In this document: piece by piece, positions 35,570 through 46,245 of the stretch
Position numbering within the stretch: the first letter of the stretch is position 1
How the letters are laid out: every line of letters starts with the position of its first letter
Source of the DNA: Skeletonema tropicum
Taxonomy: Eukaryota > Bacillariophyta > Thalassiosirophyceae > Thalassiosirales > Thalassiosiraceae
Length of the DNA stretch: 64,000 nucleotides
Direction: 5' to 3'
NCBI GenBank assembly: GCA_037178625.1
Contig: CM074148.1
Location: 372,001-436,000 of the forward strand
Position numbers and translations under genes: made by a program
Notes under the pieces: model-generated
Database searches by the model: none
Told to the model about the DNA's origin: nothing
Seen by the model: the letters and a program-made list of their open reading frames with translations, nothing else

Positions 35570-35724
35570 TGTGTGGGTGTTGCTAGCTCGTGGAGTGGTG
35601 TGTGGTGTGCTGCGCTTGAGGTGGATTCTGACTTTTGCAATCGAGTAGATAGTGAACATTTACGTAACAATTTGGGATACATTTAGCACTAATTGGATAT
35701 ATAGAGTACGAGCTTAGATCTAAA

Positions 35725-35768
35725 TCTTTTATTAAAAATCGCTGATTTTGGCGATTTTTAATAAAAGA
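35725..35768. repeat. Perfect 18-bp inverted repeat (hairpin), 8-base loop
   Basis: Arms TCTTTTATTAAAAATCGC (35725-35742) and its exact complement (35751-35768) flank TGATTTTG. No poly(T) or CDS end adjoins it. It may be a tiny foldback element or a cruciform site. Confidence 0.8.
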
Positions 35769-36315
35769 GATGGTCGTCCAAACATTTATACGGTGGGAAT
35801 TGGTATATATATAATAACAGAGATTAAGCTGACAAAGGGTGATATTTCTTACGCCAAAATAGAGAGTATGTAGGGAGGCTCGACAAATTCGGCCATGGCC
35901 AAAAAGTTTGACAAAAAAACTTGGCGCGCACAACTCGTGACTCCCAAAAAAACACTGGGTTTGCCCCCCCCCCCACACCGATTTCACATCGCGCATCCCG
36001 TGTTAAATTTTTTTACTTGTAAACTAATGTACAGTCACATAACATACCGTCTTACGTACAAAAATAACAAGCAGCACCACGACTTTTTTTTAATTTGCGC
36101 TGCAATAGCATCGAGGAAGTTACCATCATAACCACCAATAACAACGGCATCATTCGGTAGACCGTTGCGAAAACTTACGAATCCAATCTATACCATATAT
36201 TCAACTTACTGTTAAATTTTCGCAACGACGCATTGAACAGTCAAGACAGCACAGTACGGTCATAAACACAACTACCCTGCACACCTCGCCATCTTTTTTC
36301 AACACAACGAGCGCA

Positions 36316-37551
36316 ATGGAGACAATCAACGTCAAAGATTGTCCACGAGAAAAACCCGAATTATTATTAGCGGGTATGCTATTGTATATATGCAAGTACT
36401 CAATGATTTCCCATTGGTACCGCATCTGGGATCGTGATGAGGACAACCCTCCACCGGAAGTACGTCAAATCATGGACGCCGACAAGTTGGGAAATATTTT
36501 ACAATTGAACAAATTATCATTACAAAAATTCGCTGGAATAGACGATGACCTCTGGATATGGGTATTAGAACAATGTAAGTTGGTGAAAGTAAATGCAGCT
36601 GATAAAGTCATCTGTGCAGGCGCTGATAAATGGAAAGCATTTTTTGAGGAACACACGATTGATGCAGAGGTCGTCTCCGCCGCACCATTGAAATCAAGTA
36701 CGCGGTGGTACATTCGTCTAGGACGAAAAACAGATAAGTGGGAAAAATGTTACCCCAGTGTATTAAAACAGGCGAATGACGGAAAGCTGTATCCGCCTCG
36801 TTGCCCAGGGATGGAAGTGATCGGTCGGAGAGTAAATGCAGAATTGCGTGTTTGGTATGAGGAACAAAACTACCCCGAGGAAGATGACTGGGTCTGTGAC
36901 GACACCTGCGAAAAAGACAACAATGATAATGTCGGCGACAATTTCAACAGCAACAAATGCGCTGACAGCGAAGCTGCCAATCCACATGCAACAGAACGGC
37001 CTTCGGTGGGCAACACAAAGTTTCCACTTCTAGAAAAATATGGGTTGGCAGATCTTGATTTGTCGGACAACGCAAGCAACGATTATTTCAAGCGTATCTT
37101 GGGGGAAATGGTGGCAAAGCAACAGCAACACACGGAAGAAAAGAATGTAATTGATTATTTCCAACTGCAACAGAATACTACTACAACCGCAGTTACCATT
37201 CGTTCGCACAAGTCGGAGGAGGCATTCAACGATGCAGTTGAAAAGCACCGCGCACTAAGGGCACAAGTTGACGACAATGATGATACACCAAAGCTTCATT
37301 ATGCAGCAGATCATGGACTTGAAACTCTTGAGACACACCCTGACTTGTTTCTGATGATTGAGGAATGGGTAGAACAGTTCCATCAAACGGAAAGGAAGAG
37401 AGTGGAGGAGAGATGCAGGTTTGTCAAAGACGCAGATAAACATGCAGAAGCCGTTGGGAAGAAGAGAGCGAGTCAGAACAATGAAGATATCATGGCAAAA
37501 ACTAGAGATACGAAGAGGCCACGAGGAAAGTACAAACAAAATAACGAATAA
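36316..37551 (+). CDS. Hypothetical protein, 411 residues
   Basis: An intact frame from a true ATG (GCGCAATGGAG context). The N-terminal ~200 residues are globular and rich in Trp (IWDRDEDNPPPEVRQIMDAD, DDLWIWVLEQCKL, STRWYIRLGRKTDKWEKCYP). The middle (~205-235) is acidic and Asn/Asp-rich. The C-terminal third is helical and charged (RKRVEERCRFVKDADKHAEA) with a basic end (KRPRGKYKQ) that could be a nuclear signal. There is no signal peptide or membrane segment. I do not recognise the family. Neighbours are transposon relics, so it may belong to an element. It is the longest intact non-retroelement frame between 5 and 48 kb. Confidence 0.55.
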   Translation: METINVKDCPREKPELLLAGMLLYICKYSMISHWYRIWDRDEDNPPPEVRQIMDADKLGNILQLNKLSLQKFAGIDDDLWIWVLEQCKLVKVNAADKVICAGADKWKAFFEEHTIDAEVVSAAPLKSSTRWYIRLGRKTDKWEKCYPSVLKQANDGKLYPPRCPGMEVIGRRVNAELRVWYEEQNYPEEDDWVCDDTCEKDNNDNVGDNFNSNKCADSEAANPHATERPSVGNTKFPLLEKYGLADLDLSDNASNDYFKRILGEMVAKQQQHTEEKNVIDYFQLQQNTTTTAVTIRSHKSEEAFNDAVEKHRALRAQVDDNDDTPKLHYAADHGLETLETHPDLFLMIEEWVEQFHQTERKRVEERCRFVKDADKHAEAVGKKRASQNNEDIMAKTRDTKRPRGKYKQNNE

Positions 37552-38679
37552 TTGGTTGACATCGAGATTATACGAAGCGCTGAAAATTTAGGCATTAATA
37601 GAGCATGGCATCCGGCACCTGTTTTGGGTATCAATTTCGATCGATGTCATGGATTGGATGTTGTATGGGACGTCGTATTGAGCTAGCGGGTGGCATGTTC
37701 ATGGTGGAATCGGATCGGTTAGCTGTGAGAAAAAGGGGGCACTTAGGGGGGATAAAACCTAAACACGTAATATCTAGTAAGATTATCTATGTGACCCCCG
37801 AAAAGGGGGATGGTAGGAAATTTTTTTTTAACTAGTGGCGAAATTGGTGTGCCCCCTAGCTCAATGGAGCGAAGTATTTCGTGGCCGAAGTCTATTCAAT
37901 GACGAGCTACGTTACTGCAAAAAGGCGGTCCACTATCTCGAGATTATTGGCACACTTTCATCTCTCCTCCGACGCTCATTTTCTGCCATTCGTTCGGCCA
38001 TAATTGCCTCAGTTGTCGATCCGTCGCGGCCATCCCCTGCCCCACGACCCCCAGAGGGACGAGGGGACGCATTCCCATCAGTACTGGGGGCATTGAGTGA
38101 CGTGATTGCTCTTATCGACCGATATTGGTGTGATATCATTGCAAAATGATGTTTTGGCATCTAAGGGGACAAAAAAAGTGCAGGGCGGTCCAGATCGAGC
38201 ACGCTGTAGTCCTCGGTAGCACGGTCTCTCGAGAGGGTCGCAAACGGACATTTACATGAAAACGAGGCCGACTCGATTTAAAAGAAAAACCTCAAAAAAA
38301 CCTTTTTTGACACCCTGTTGCGCGGAATTAACTAGCACGTTGTTAGCGAATCATTACCCCTTTTCAGACCCATAGGCCGTCATCACCATTATGCCGGCAC
38401 CTCGAAAACCCAGCCAAACTTGACGCTACTACCCTTTGCCAACATGATGGGCCCAACATATTGAGGTGCCGGCAAAATCAACAATGCCTAGTCACCAGTT
38501 CCATATTTCATGTGCATAAAATCTTCTGCGTTTAGTCCAAATATCAGTGTCTCCACTGCTGGTGCTGGAGAGAGTCCTCTCATCACCCCCCTCATAAAGA
38601 TAACGTGAATCCGTCCACCCGTAACATTCTGCTTCGGCTGTAGCCTCTTCTATTCGCGGGTAGTGTGAAAGTATTGCAA
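37552..38679. other. Intergenic with short palindromic elements
   Basis: Holds G-rich arms near 37731-37861 that may be a small TIR element and the conserved string CGAGCACGCTGTAGTCCTCGG near 38194, which recurs at ~39589 and ~24300. Frames at 37835-38149 and 37933-38160 overlap on opposite strands and neither is convincing. Confidence 0.4.
38392..38474. repeat. Small palindromic repeat, TGCCGGCACCTC arms
   Basis: TGCCGGCACCTC at 38392-38403 and its complement at 38463-38474 enclose ~60 bases. It may be a very short MITE. Confidence 0.6.
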
Positions 38680-39613
38680 TGGAAGTCTTCAAAAACTTCA
38701 AGGTTTACGCCCCACTGCGGAGGGCAATTGCTCAAATTGTCGGCTGGAATGATAATGTGATGGAAACGTGGCACAAATTTGAAGCCTCTTGAAAGATCTT
38801 CTCAACATGGTGTGTGGATACGACGAAAGCAATAACAGCATGAAAGAAGTAGACGTATTCATGATGGAATCTGCTTTTGAGACGAAAACGGGGCGGATTT
38901 GTATTCCATACGAGGATGTATACGGGGAGTGTGAAAATGGCATGGATCGTTTCATGGGAAGGTAGCAGAACTTGCCGAAGATGGCAATCATGAAGAATCT
39001 CGACATGCAAAGAAGAAACGATACAACATCTCGAGATTTATCTAGAGGAGTTGGGGTGAAGGAGCCGAGTTTGAGAGAGGCGATGAAGAAGTACAGAGAT
39101 AAGATGGTGGCGATTTATAAGGTCTGGTATGAATTATACAAGACAATGATGAGCACCAAAGAACAGGATGACGCTGCCATCCAAAAATTTGAAGACAACA
39201 TCAAGGAATTGAAGAGACAAATTCATAACTTGATCGTAGTCGACCCGCCTCTCTCTGGCGACAAGAACCCTCTACAACTTCCGACCAAATTAAAATGGTT
39301 CACTCTGCTATCGGATGTATTGGTGAACACACTCAAGTTATGGCGCTGTATTGGTGATGTGGCGGAGGAGAGTATTGAGAGTTTTCACCCAAGAAGGAAT
39401 AAGATGTCGAGGAGGTACTGCCAAGTGAGAGGGAAACGTCGAAACGAATTGATAATGAAAGCTTTACAATTTGAAAGCGCCTCATGGATATGGGAAGGTA
39501 TTAAAGCCATGTTGAAGGCTACAAAATCGAAGCGTGCCAAAGTTGTTAGGACACAGCAGCCGACCGCTGTAGAAGAAGCTCCTGCAGAGCGAGCACGCTG
39601 TAGTCCTCGGTAG
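38680..39613 (+). pseudogene. Broken gene of unknown type, possibly a DNA transposase
   Basis: Three plus-strand pieces appear to be one protein. These are MEVFKNFKVYAPLRRAIAQI (from ~38681), then CGYDESNNSMKEVDVFMMES to MDRFMGR ending in TAG near 38961, then the long frame to 39613. The last has EESIESFHPRRNKMSRRYCQ and ends in AERARCSPR, where the reading frame crosses into the repeated string CGCTGTAGTCCTCGG. An S-E-x-IE-S-x-H-like string near the C-terminal third occurs in several DDE transposases, but this is weak support. Stops and shifts between the pieces make it a pseudogene. Confidence 0.45.
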
Positions 39614-39718
39614 ATACGCTCTTCGAATTTTTCACCCCGCTATAGTTTTTGCGCCACGATATTATTTTTGGAGGGAAGCTTGATAGCGTATAACCTCTGA
39701 GAGCTCGTGCAGATTTTC

Positions 39719-41222
39719 AACACTGCCAGGCCGAACAGGGTTGAAATATCACCCTTTCGGCATCAAAGATCCACTTTTGGCCGACAATGACCATGTCGAA
39801 CCACCGGAACACCTTCTCAACCCCTCTCCCTATCGTTTGCCAACACCCAGCACCACCGAAGCACCATTAGAGCGGTGTGAGAGAAATTAACGGCTTTTAT
39901 TCGTCTCCATAGGCGGATGAAACGTCGAAGGTAAGAGCAAAAGATGTTACCTATCACCACTACTCGAACTCGACCTGTCTCCTTAACAACACTAATGGCA
40001 ATGAATCGGAGCGGCAACAGGCAACTTCGCCGAGAGTGATGCCGTATGCCAGAAGACCATCCAACCACAGCGACGAAACCGAATCGAATGCAATGAAAAT
40101 ATGCTACAGAGCAAACGAAGCGAACACCCGTCCGACACTCCCAATCAAGCGAAACAGAAAGAGAAGCCGAACAAACAACAAGCGATTGCATTGACTTACA
40201 ATCAAGATACCCAAATATAGAAATAGGAGGAGGAGGAGGATCGAGATCGAGAAAAGGATGTGTGAACATTGTTCCAAATAAGAAGTCTGAGCATCGGGTA
40301 CGTCCTGCTACATTCAGTGAAGGCGAGGGCGAGGTTGAGAGAGGAGAGATTTATCTCCGATGCTATTTGAAGGCACGATCAATCAGTGTTTGATACAGCG
40401 CACAACATATTCGGTCACTGCGATATAGAACTTGGAAAGGTCAGAGAAGTAGAAGGTTTCTTGACGAAGAACTTTGAGGATCGTAGTCGCGCCTCCGTGT
40501 AAAAGATATAAATGTTAATGAAATGTATAATTACTTAATCCATTTCTACATTATTTCAATGGAATCCATTCCACCCTGCTCGCCACAATTCAACTTCTCC
40601 TTCGACGACTCTCCAGATAATTATTTCAGCAGCAATTGCTTTCTTCTTTTCGCACTCCATCTCCATTCTTGCCGTACAACTTTTCTCACTTTCATAGCTG
40701 CCAGTCTTGTCTCCACTAGCTGAAGTTGACCATTATTGCCACCATCTCCTGTGAATGCACTTCTAGTTCATTCAGCAAGTGTGATTCTCTAATAAAGATT
40801 TGATGTTGCCAACCAAAACGATGAAGATGAACCCCGTGTCTTCCTACTTTCTCCTCGTGCACATCGACCTCGTTCGACTGTACGTAAATCCATTGCTCAG
40901 CCCGCCCGCACCATCTGGAAGGCACTCAATGACTGTGCGCCAAACACTCTCGAGAAACGAACTCAATGGAAGTCAAAAGCGATGTTGGATCGGCGGCGTC
41001 GAAATTTCGCTCATTTTCGTCCTCTTTTGATTTTGACTCCATTTCGACCAAGAAATAGTCGTTGCCGTGGATCCACCACGACCAGGACATGGCAGAGGGC
41101 TAGGGGACCGCTGGGCGATGCGTCGGCATCGATACTGGGAGGCATTGGTCCTCAATGCGCTCAATTCGACTGCATAGTAGGGTGATTTGGCATATTTCAA
41201 CCCTGTTCGGCCTGGCAGTGTT
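39719..41222. mobile_element. 1.5-kb DNA transposon with perfect 31-bp TIRs
   Basis: Positions 39719-39749 and 41192-41222 are exact inverted copies over 31 bp, starting AACACTGCCAGGCCGAACAG. Inside the right half one plus-strand frame (40790-41185) reads like an exon. No catalytic motif was seen. The target duplication is unclear; flanks are TTTC on the left and AAAG on the right. Confidence 0.75.
40790..41185 (+). pseudogene. Coding-like frame inside the 31-bp TIR element
   Basis: An open frame of ~130 codons without a start codon. It has DEDEPRVFLLSPRAHRPRST, ARTIWKALNDCAPNTLEKRT and a basic run KAMLDRRRRNF, ending CAQFDCIVG and stop just before the TIR. It looks like the last exon of a spliced or decayed transposon protein. 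A preceding piece at ~40560-40720 (ESIPPCSPQFNFSFDDSPDN) could be another part. The family is unknown. Confidence 0.35.
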
Positions 41223-41236
41223 AAAGTTAAAAACCT

Positions 41237-42806
41237 GCCCGGGGTGACTATTTCGACAGCTGATGAGTCAAAAAATATTTTTTAAAGGGAAAACATAATA
41301 TCATCCTTTTTAGTGTAGATTTGGATAGATCTCATTAAGTAGAGGATGTAGGAATTTTCGATCATGAAAAAATTCCAAATATTGACCAAGTTATATACAA
41401 TTCAATGAAAAATATTTGGTCAGCCTCCTGCCGCATGGGGGACAATTTCGACACTAGGTAAACTACTAGTAAACAAGTTCCTGCCATAAAAAAACCATTA
41501 CTACGCTTGTAGTGGACCGTTTTGCCTCGGAAAAAGGTTGTTATAGTGCTCTATATGATCCCAGCAACCATGCAGATGAATGTGGAATGGTAGAATTGAG
41601 CTAATTTTACAAAATGAAAGAATATTTATCAAGATTTGCAGTTTTGCTGCTGCTGAGCTTCGGCCCTCTCAGTCATCTTACGCTTACAACTTGTGCGTCG
41701 TACCTCCACTTCCTCTTTCTCATCCTCTGCATTGTTGACACTTTCTATCACCTCTTCAAATGTTGCACTGCTACGTCTGTATCAGCAGAATATTCCTCTG
41801 TATCGACCTACACCGCGTCTCCAGGACTGTTCCTTATCATCAGCTTCATCTCCAGTCAACTCGCCATCCACTCCTCGATTGATTCGTAAGCATCATACTC
41901 ATCGGTTTCAACAACGATTTGTCGTCTTCGACGTTGTTTTTGTGGCTTCCCTACTTTCGTCTCAAATTTCAACCAAAGATGATTGCACTTTACCACGAAT
42001 TTCAACATCGTCCTTGCATCCAGGGAGAGGACGTCTCTCTCCTGTTCGTCATAAACACTTATATATTATCCTTGATTGTCAGCGCACGTTCCCTCGGCTG
42101 TTTCGTATCAAACAATGCTACTCATTTGATGTGCATGCTCGCTGCACTCCGTTTCTTGGATGCAAGAGTGATCGATTCAGTCCGAGTAGTTACATAATTT
42201 GGAATGATCTTGTGGGCAGCAGCCTTGGCAGCATCGTAGGGATTACCAATGCCAGCTTCTAAGCCCCTACCACCGCCTGCACTGATGTTTTAGTACCTTT
42301 ATTCTTCTGTATTTCCTTCGGGGAGCTGGCTTCTGTTCCCAGTGATATGATCTCTTCGGGGTTGGATTGGGAGACTCTTACCTACTGCTTCTGCTCTCTG
42401 TTGTTTTGCTTGGAGGGCCACGTTGTAGCAAGGAATGCCACCACCGCTAGACATCACGTTTGGCGCTTGCCATGTTTGATCTTTGGCTGATCATCTTCAG
42501 TTCGGCTTGGGCGGTAATTCTCCTGCATATCATGAGCATCGGCATAGATCGGCATGCCGACGGACAAGACGACGATGATTTATCTAATTTTCGACGATTT
42601 TTTGTTGGGTTTTGTAAAGTTGGGTGTTTTTATTGCATTTTTGGACAGCTCTCGATGAGTAGGTGCTCCTGGGGTATCAAACTTTTGAAAATATCAAATT
42701 TTTGACTGAGAAAAAAACTATTTACCTCTACGCACAAATTAGTTAGCGACTCCTGGACCCCCCTGTCGAAGTTGAATTCCCCTGTCGAAACAATTCACCC
42801 CGCCTC
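41237..42806. mobile_element. Tc1/mariner-like 1.57-kb element, copy 1
   Basis: It is almost identical to 53355-54927. The right end reads CTGTCGAAACAATTCACCCC then GCCTC, followed by TA; the left end starts GGGGTGACTATTTCGACAG, the inverted match. The outermost left bases differ from copy 2 (GCCC versus GAGGC), so that end is damaged. It carries the same minus-strand pseudogene. Confidence 0.7.
41629..42454 (-). pseudogene. Spliced protein relic of the Tc1/mariner-like element, copy 1
   Basis: ATG at 42454 starts MSSGGGIPCYNVALQAKQQR, a GTAAGA donor follows EAVG, and a GTGCAG acceptor restores frame to GGRGLEAGIGNPYDAAKAAA. After MHIK a TGA interrupts; the same frame then reads VALFDTKQPRERALTIKDNI. 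Later pieces in other frames include VYDEQERDVLSLDARTMLKF and an acidic tail. In this copy the piece near 41790 also carries a stop where copy 2 has Arg. The transposase catalytic region is not visible, so the element is non-autonomous. Confidence 0.45.
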
Positions 42807-42822
42807 TAGGAACCGCCTAAGT

Positions 42823-43030
42823 TGCCAAAAATATAAATTGTTGGAATGAAAGGTGCTCAAAAAACTTAATAACTAGTGTAATAATTGACTAAATTAAAGT
42901 TATCCCTAAATTAATAAAAGATGCGGAATGAGGAATAAAAGATGCTGCAGCGCTATAAAAAGTGCTGAGAATAAAAAAGTTTCACAATAAAAAATGCGAT
43001 CTAGTAAACGGTCCACCGCGCCGCGCACAG
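42823..43030. repeat. Dispersed AAAAGATGC repeat (copy 2)
   Basis: Same composite as 5200-5455: GGTGCTCAAAAAACTTAATA, GTGTAATAATTGACTAAATT, AAAAGATGCGGAATGAGGAA, and a GATCTAGTAAACGGTC end. It directly follows the Tc1/mariner-like right end. Confidence 0.75.
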
Positions 43031-43097
43031 AATTTGAGCCGACCTCTCTAGTCCGCTCCCTCCTCCCCACTCCCCATCCACACCATACAATAATCCA

Positions 43098-43250
43098 GCT
43101 CAATCTTCTAAATACCGAAGCTTGGATTTGGAGTAGCTTTTAAGTAGGTACTCAATTATTGTGCAGTCGGTCAAGTAGTGACGGAGTGAGTGGAGTGGAA
43201 AAGCTACTTACTTATGCAGTGGACGGTGCATTACCCATGTTACTCCCCGT
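43098..43250 (+). promoter_or_regulatory. Orphan copy of the LRR1 upstream region
   Basis: CCGAAGCTTGGATTTGGAGT through TGCAGTGGACGGTGCATTAC matches 48216-48333, which ends about 35 bases before the start of the first LRR gene. Here no gene follows; the sequence instead runs into a CGTTTTTTTAGCACAACC stretch. It is a displaced promoter-side duplicate. Confidence 0.6.
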
Positions 43251-43526
43251 TTTTTTAGCACAACCTTCCCGCCCCGCCTACGGCTAGCTCACTGGTTGTG
43301 CTAAAAAAAGCGAGAAGTTATTGGAATGTCAGATGCAAATGTCCCTCTCCAAACGGATAGGCGTCCATTTAGTGGCGGCAAGTTCAAGAGGTGTTGGCTA
43401 CCACTGTAACGGATTTCGGCGATAACCCTTCTTAGAAACTTACCTTCTGATAGGCAGACGCAGCGACGCTTGTCGCTTGCTTGTCTCCTTGGCTAAACCT
43501 AAGTCTCACTTTTGTCAATAATATTT

Positions 43527-43642
43527 ATATCAAATTTTTGACTGAGAAAAAAACTATTTACCTCTACGCACAAATTAGTTAGCGACTCCTGGACCCCCCT
43601 GTCGAAGTTGAATTCCCCTGTCGAAACAATTCACCCCGCCTC
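43527..43642. mobile_element. Tc1/mariner-like right-end fragment, copy 3
   Basis: Matches the last ~115 bp of copies 1 and 2, through CAATTCACCCCGCCTC then TA. The rest of the element is missing. Confidence 0.75.
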
Positions 43643-43664
43643 TAGGAACTAGGAACCGCCTAAG

Positions 43665-43890
43665 TTGCCAATAATATAAATTGTTGGAATGAAAGGTGCT
43701 CAAAAAACTTAATAACTAGTGTAATAATTGACTAAATTAAAGTTATCCCTAAATTAATAAAAGATGCGGAATGAGGAATAAAAGATGCTGCAGCGCTATA
43801 AAGTGCTGAGAATAAAAAAGTTTCACAATAAAAAATGCGATCTAGTAAACGGTCCACCGCGCCGCGCACAGAATTTGAGCCGACCTCTCT
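43665..43890. repeat. Dispersed AAAAGATGC repeat (copy 3)
   Basis: Third copy of the composite repeat, again right after a Tc1/mariner-like right end. The block from the Tc1 end through this repeat to GAGCCGACCTCTCT is therefore a duplication of 42690-43048. Confidence 0.75.
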
Positions 43891-45640
43891 CTAGTGGATA
43901 GGTTGGAGCTAGTCGCTAGTCGACTAGCTACAAAACGTACTGATTCCCATGTAGATTTCTACACAGCTAGTCACAAGCTAGTCAGGTGCTAATAATCCAA
44001 TTTAGATGTCGTTCCGTTTTCTTCACAAAGGAACTCAATATATACCACAAGATTGCCAATACCATAACAAAATTGCCCATAACATGGCCACCATGGCGTT
44101 CTGCTCCCTACGGGCGCTTCTATTGCATCGACAAAGCTGTTTGAACAATAATATCGACTCAGTAAGTCGATACAGTCATGGTTGACAACATGGGCCATTA
44201 TTTTAGCATCTGCATATTGTAGATAGATAGATTATTTTATTCACTACTCCCTAGACACCTGTGTCAGTAGAGAAAGAAGAATTTAAACCTGGAGGGGCTC
44301 GGGCTGGTCCCGAAGAAGCCTGTGTAGCCTGCCGGGAACTAACTGGTCGACGGATGTGCATATTCTACATTCATTAATAATTGCAAATTCTGTATACCAA
44401 TTATCATCGTCATCGATGGACCGATGGATCGTCCAAGATCAATGAACGTCATCGTCCTGTTGCATACGAAGGTATAGGATTATTGCATCTTGTTTTCTAC
44501 TGCTGTTCGGGTCGATGCGGCGGTGCAATATGCTTGCTATACATTGTTGTGTGTTTTAATGTTCGGAAGCACTGATGTGAAGAACTTGTGTTCCATCACT
44601 CAACATAAGTCGGATCAACACACTCTCTCTTTAGTGCATGAAGTAAACAGCAACCCCCCACGCGGACACCGCTTATTGAATCTTAATGACACGATATTGT
44701 GCCCAGTTTATTGTTGAATAGACATTCCATTGCCATGACACACGAAGGATAAAGCCGATCTTTTGTGAACCACCAAACCGAAGTTTCCATATTAACGAAG
44801 GGCTATGATCATAGACGGCTCATCCTCAGCGGCGATTATTGCAGCATCCTATCATAAACTTTATGATTGTTGCCCACGCATGCCACTTTTATTAATGATA
44901 CTCATTTGATGCAGTAAAGACCGTCATAGGTGAGAGAGTCGATGTTGTGTCATGACAACACAACATGTAAAAAGGCAGCATTGGCGAACACAATCGCAAT
45001 GTATACGCACTTCCGCCCCACCAACCGATCATACCAATCATGATAGACGTGCGGAGTAATAATTATCGCTGGATTGCCTCTCCCAATCAATTGTTGTTGT
45101 GATAACACGTGCCGACTATCTCGGCCCATCTGGTGGGCGGCCGACTAGCTACATGAAAAACAGTACAATTTGATCGATACGACCGCTTCGAACGCACTTC
45201 CACTGCATAAACGTTCTCATATGAACCAATGGGAGTCGACGATACGATAACGGGGATAGCTTCCGACATTACAATGGAAAGGGGAGCAAATTGGTCGCCA
45301 TGGTTGGGATGTCATTGGTTTTTGGAGGTCGAAGTTCCTCGAAGTTGAAGGGTTTTTTGAATTCCTATCGTAGAGTTTTGGTACATATTTCTACGGCAAA
45401 ACAAATTCCACACAAGACTCAAGGGCATCGTAGTGCCCTCTTGAAAGGCACCTTTCAACCAATATCAATGCAAACCCTGGATGGGCGGCCTGCCCAGACT
45501 ATTGTCGAAGGGGTCGGTGTCCTCTATTAGGACATTCTGACGGGTCTTGTGCACAATAGGCAGGGTCGTATAAGGGGCGTTTTCAGCTAGTCACCTTGCT
45601 AGTCACATAGGCCCGTGACTAGCTCCAACCTATCCACTAG
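43891..45640. mobile_element. 1.75-kb TIR DNA transposon flanked by CTAG
   Basis: Termini are perfect 24-bp inverted repeats (43891-43914 and 45617-45640), reading CTAGTGGATAGGTTGGAGCT on the left. Comparison with the empty site at 43040 (CTCTCTAGTCCGCTCC) shows that CTAG (or TA within it) was duplicated. More CTAGTC/GACTAG motifs lie just inside each end, as subterminal binding sites often do. Internal frames are short; no transposase is seen. Confidence 0.75.
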
Positions 45641-45935
45641 TTGTTGAGGTTGCCTAGTTGTGACTCGCCTTCCTATTTTAGGTTTACATGTTTCTGTCAA
45701 TTGAGTGAGTTTTCGTATATGGTTCTCACTCACATCATCTAACGCAAGAGCTGCGCTATCTTATGCGTTGAGTTGCACTTTGCTTAATTGTCAAGTGCAA
45801 ATCAAAGCTCTCACAATAAAATAATATTGTCTCTGTTACTACGAAGTCAACGCTACACAGAGCATTCGGGACGCCGGATACTCTTCATTGTCTGCGTCAA
45901 TATCTTCCTATACTTACAGCGTTGCACCTTTTACA

Positions 45936-45985
45936 GGTTATGAGCCCAAGTACGCTTCGCTCTGGTCCCTAGTTCGAGCCTCGCC
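45936..45985 (+). promoter_or_regulatory. Primer-binding site resembling a tRNA-Met 5' half
   Basis: Right after the LTR comes GGTTATGAGCCC, complementary to the anticodon arm of a tRNA-Met (CAT anticodon in GGGCTCATAACC). Similarity to an initiator tRNA continues into the D arm (complement reads AGCGAAGCGTACTTGGGCTC). Drosophila copia is known to prime from an anticodon-cleaved half of initiator tRNA-Met, and this element appears to do the same. Confidence 0.55.
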
Positions 45986-46131
45986 AGAAGCATGTTGTTG
46001 TGAGGTAGGCATTATGAGGAGTGTTATCTCGACGAAGTAAAATTCAGGGTCCGTAATATGGAGCAAGTGATATGGCAGTTAGAAGGAGCGAAGTACGACA
46101 GCTTGACGGCGGTTCATGCTTCGAGAAGGAG

Positions 46132-46241
46132 TGTTGAGGTTGTCTAACTTTACATACCTCTTTGTGACTGCTCAACCACAAGTCCAGTTTAAGTCGTCTG
46201 GACGTGTGGTTACGCACCCCCTTTTACAGACGCCATTTACA
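46132..46241 (+). repeat. Extra internal 110-bp LTR-like segment
   Basis: It starts TGTTGAGGTTGTC right after CGAGAAGGAG, the same polypurine tract that precedes the 3' LTR at 47838. It ends CATTTACA followed by GGTTATGAGCCC, the same primer site as after the 5' LTR. Its interior differs from the outer LTRs. It is an LTR of a related but different copia element. Confidence 0.7.
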
Positions 46242-46245
46242 GGTT

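Noticed and set aside
41614..42262. Plus-strand frames of 91, 92 and 189 codons in the Tc1/mariner-like element (also 53735-54383)
   Set aside because: Antisense to the better-supported spliced minus-strand relic; Ser/Leu-rich composition mirrors it.
45936..45990. Genuine tRNA gene after the copia LTR
   Set aside because: Only the anticodon and D-arm complement is recognisable; T-arm pairing fails, and the position is that of a primer-binding site.
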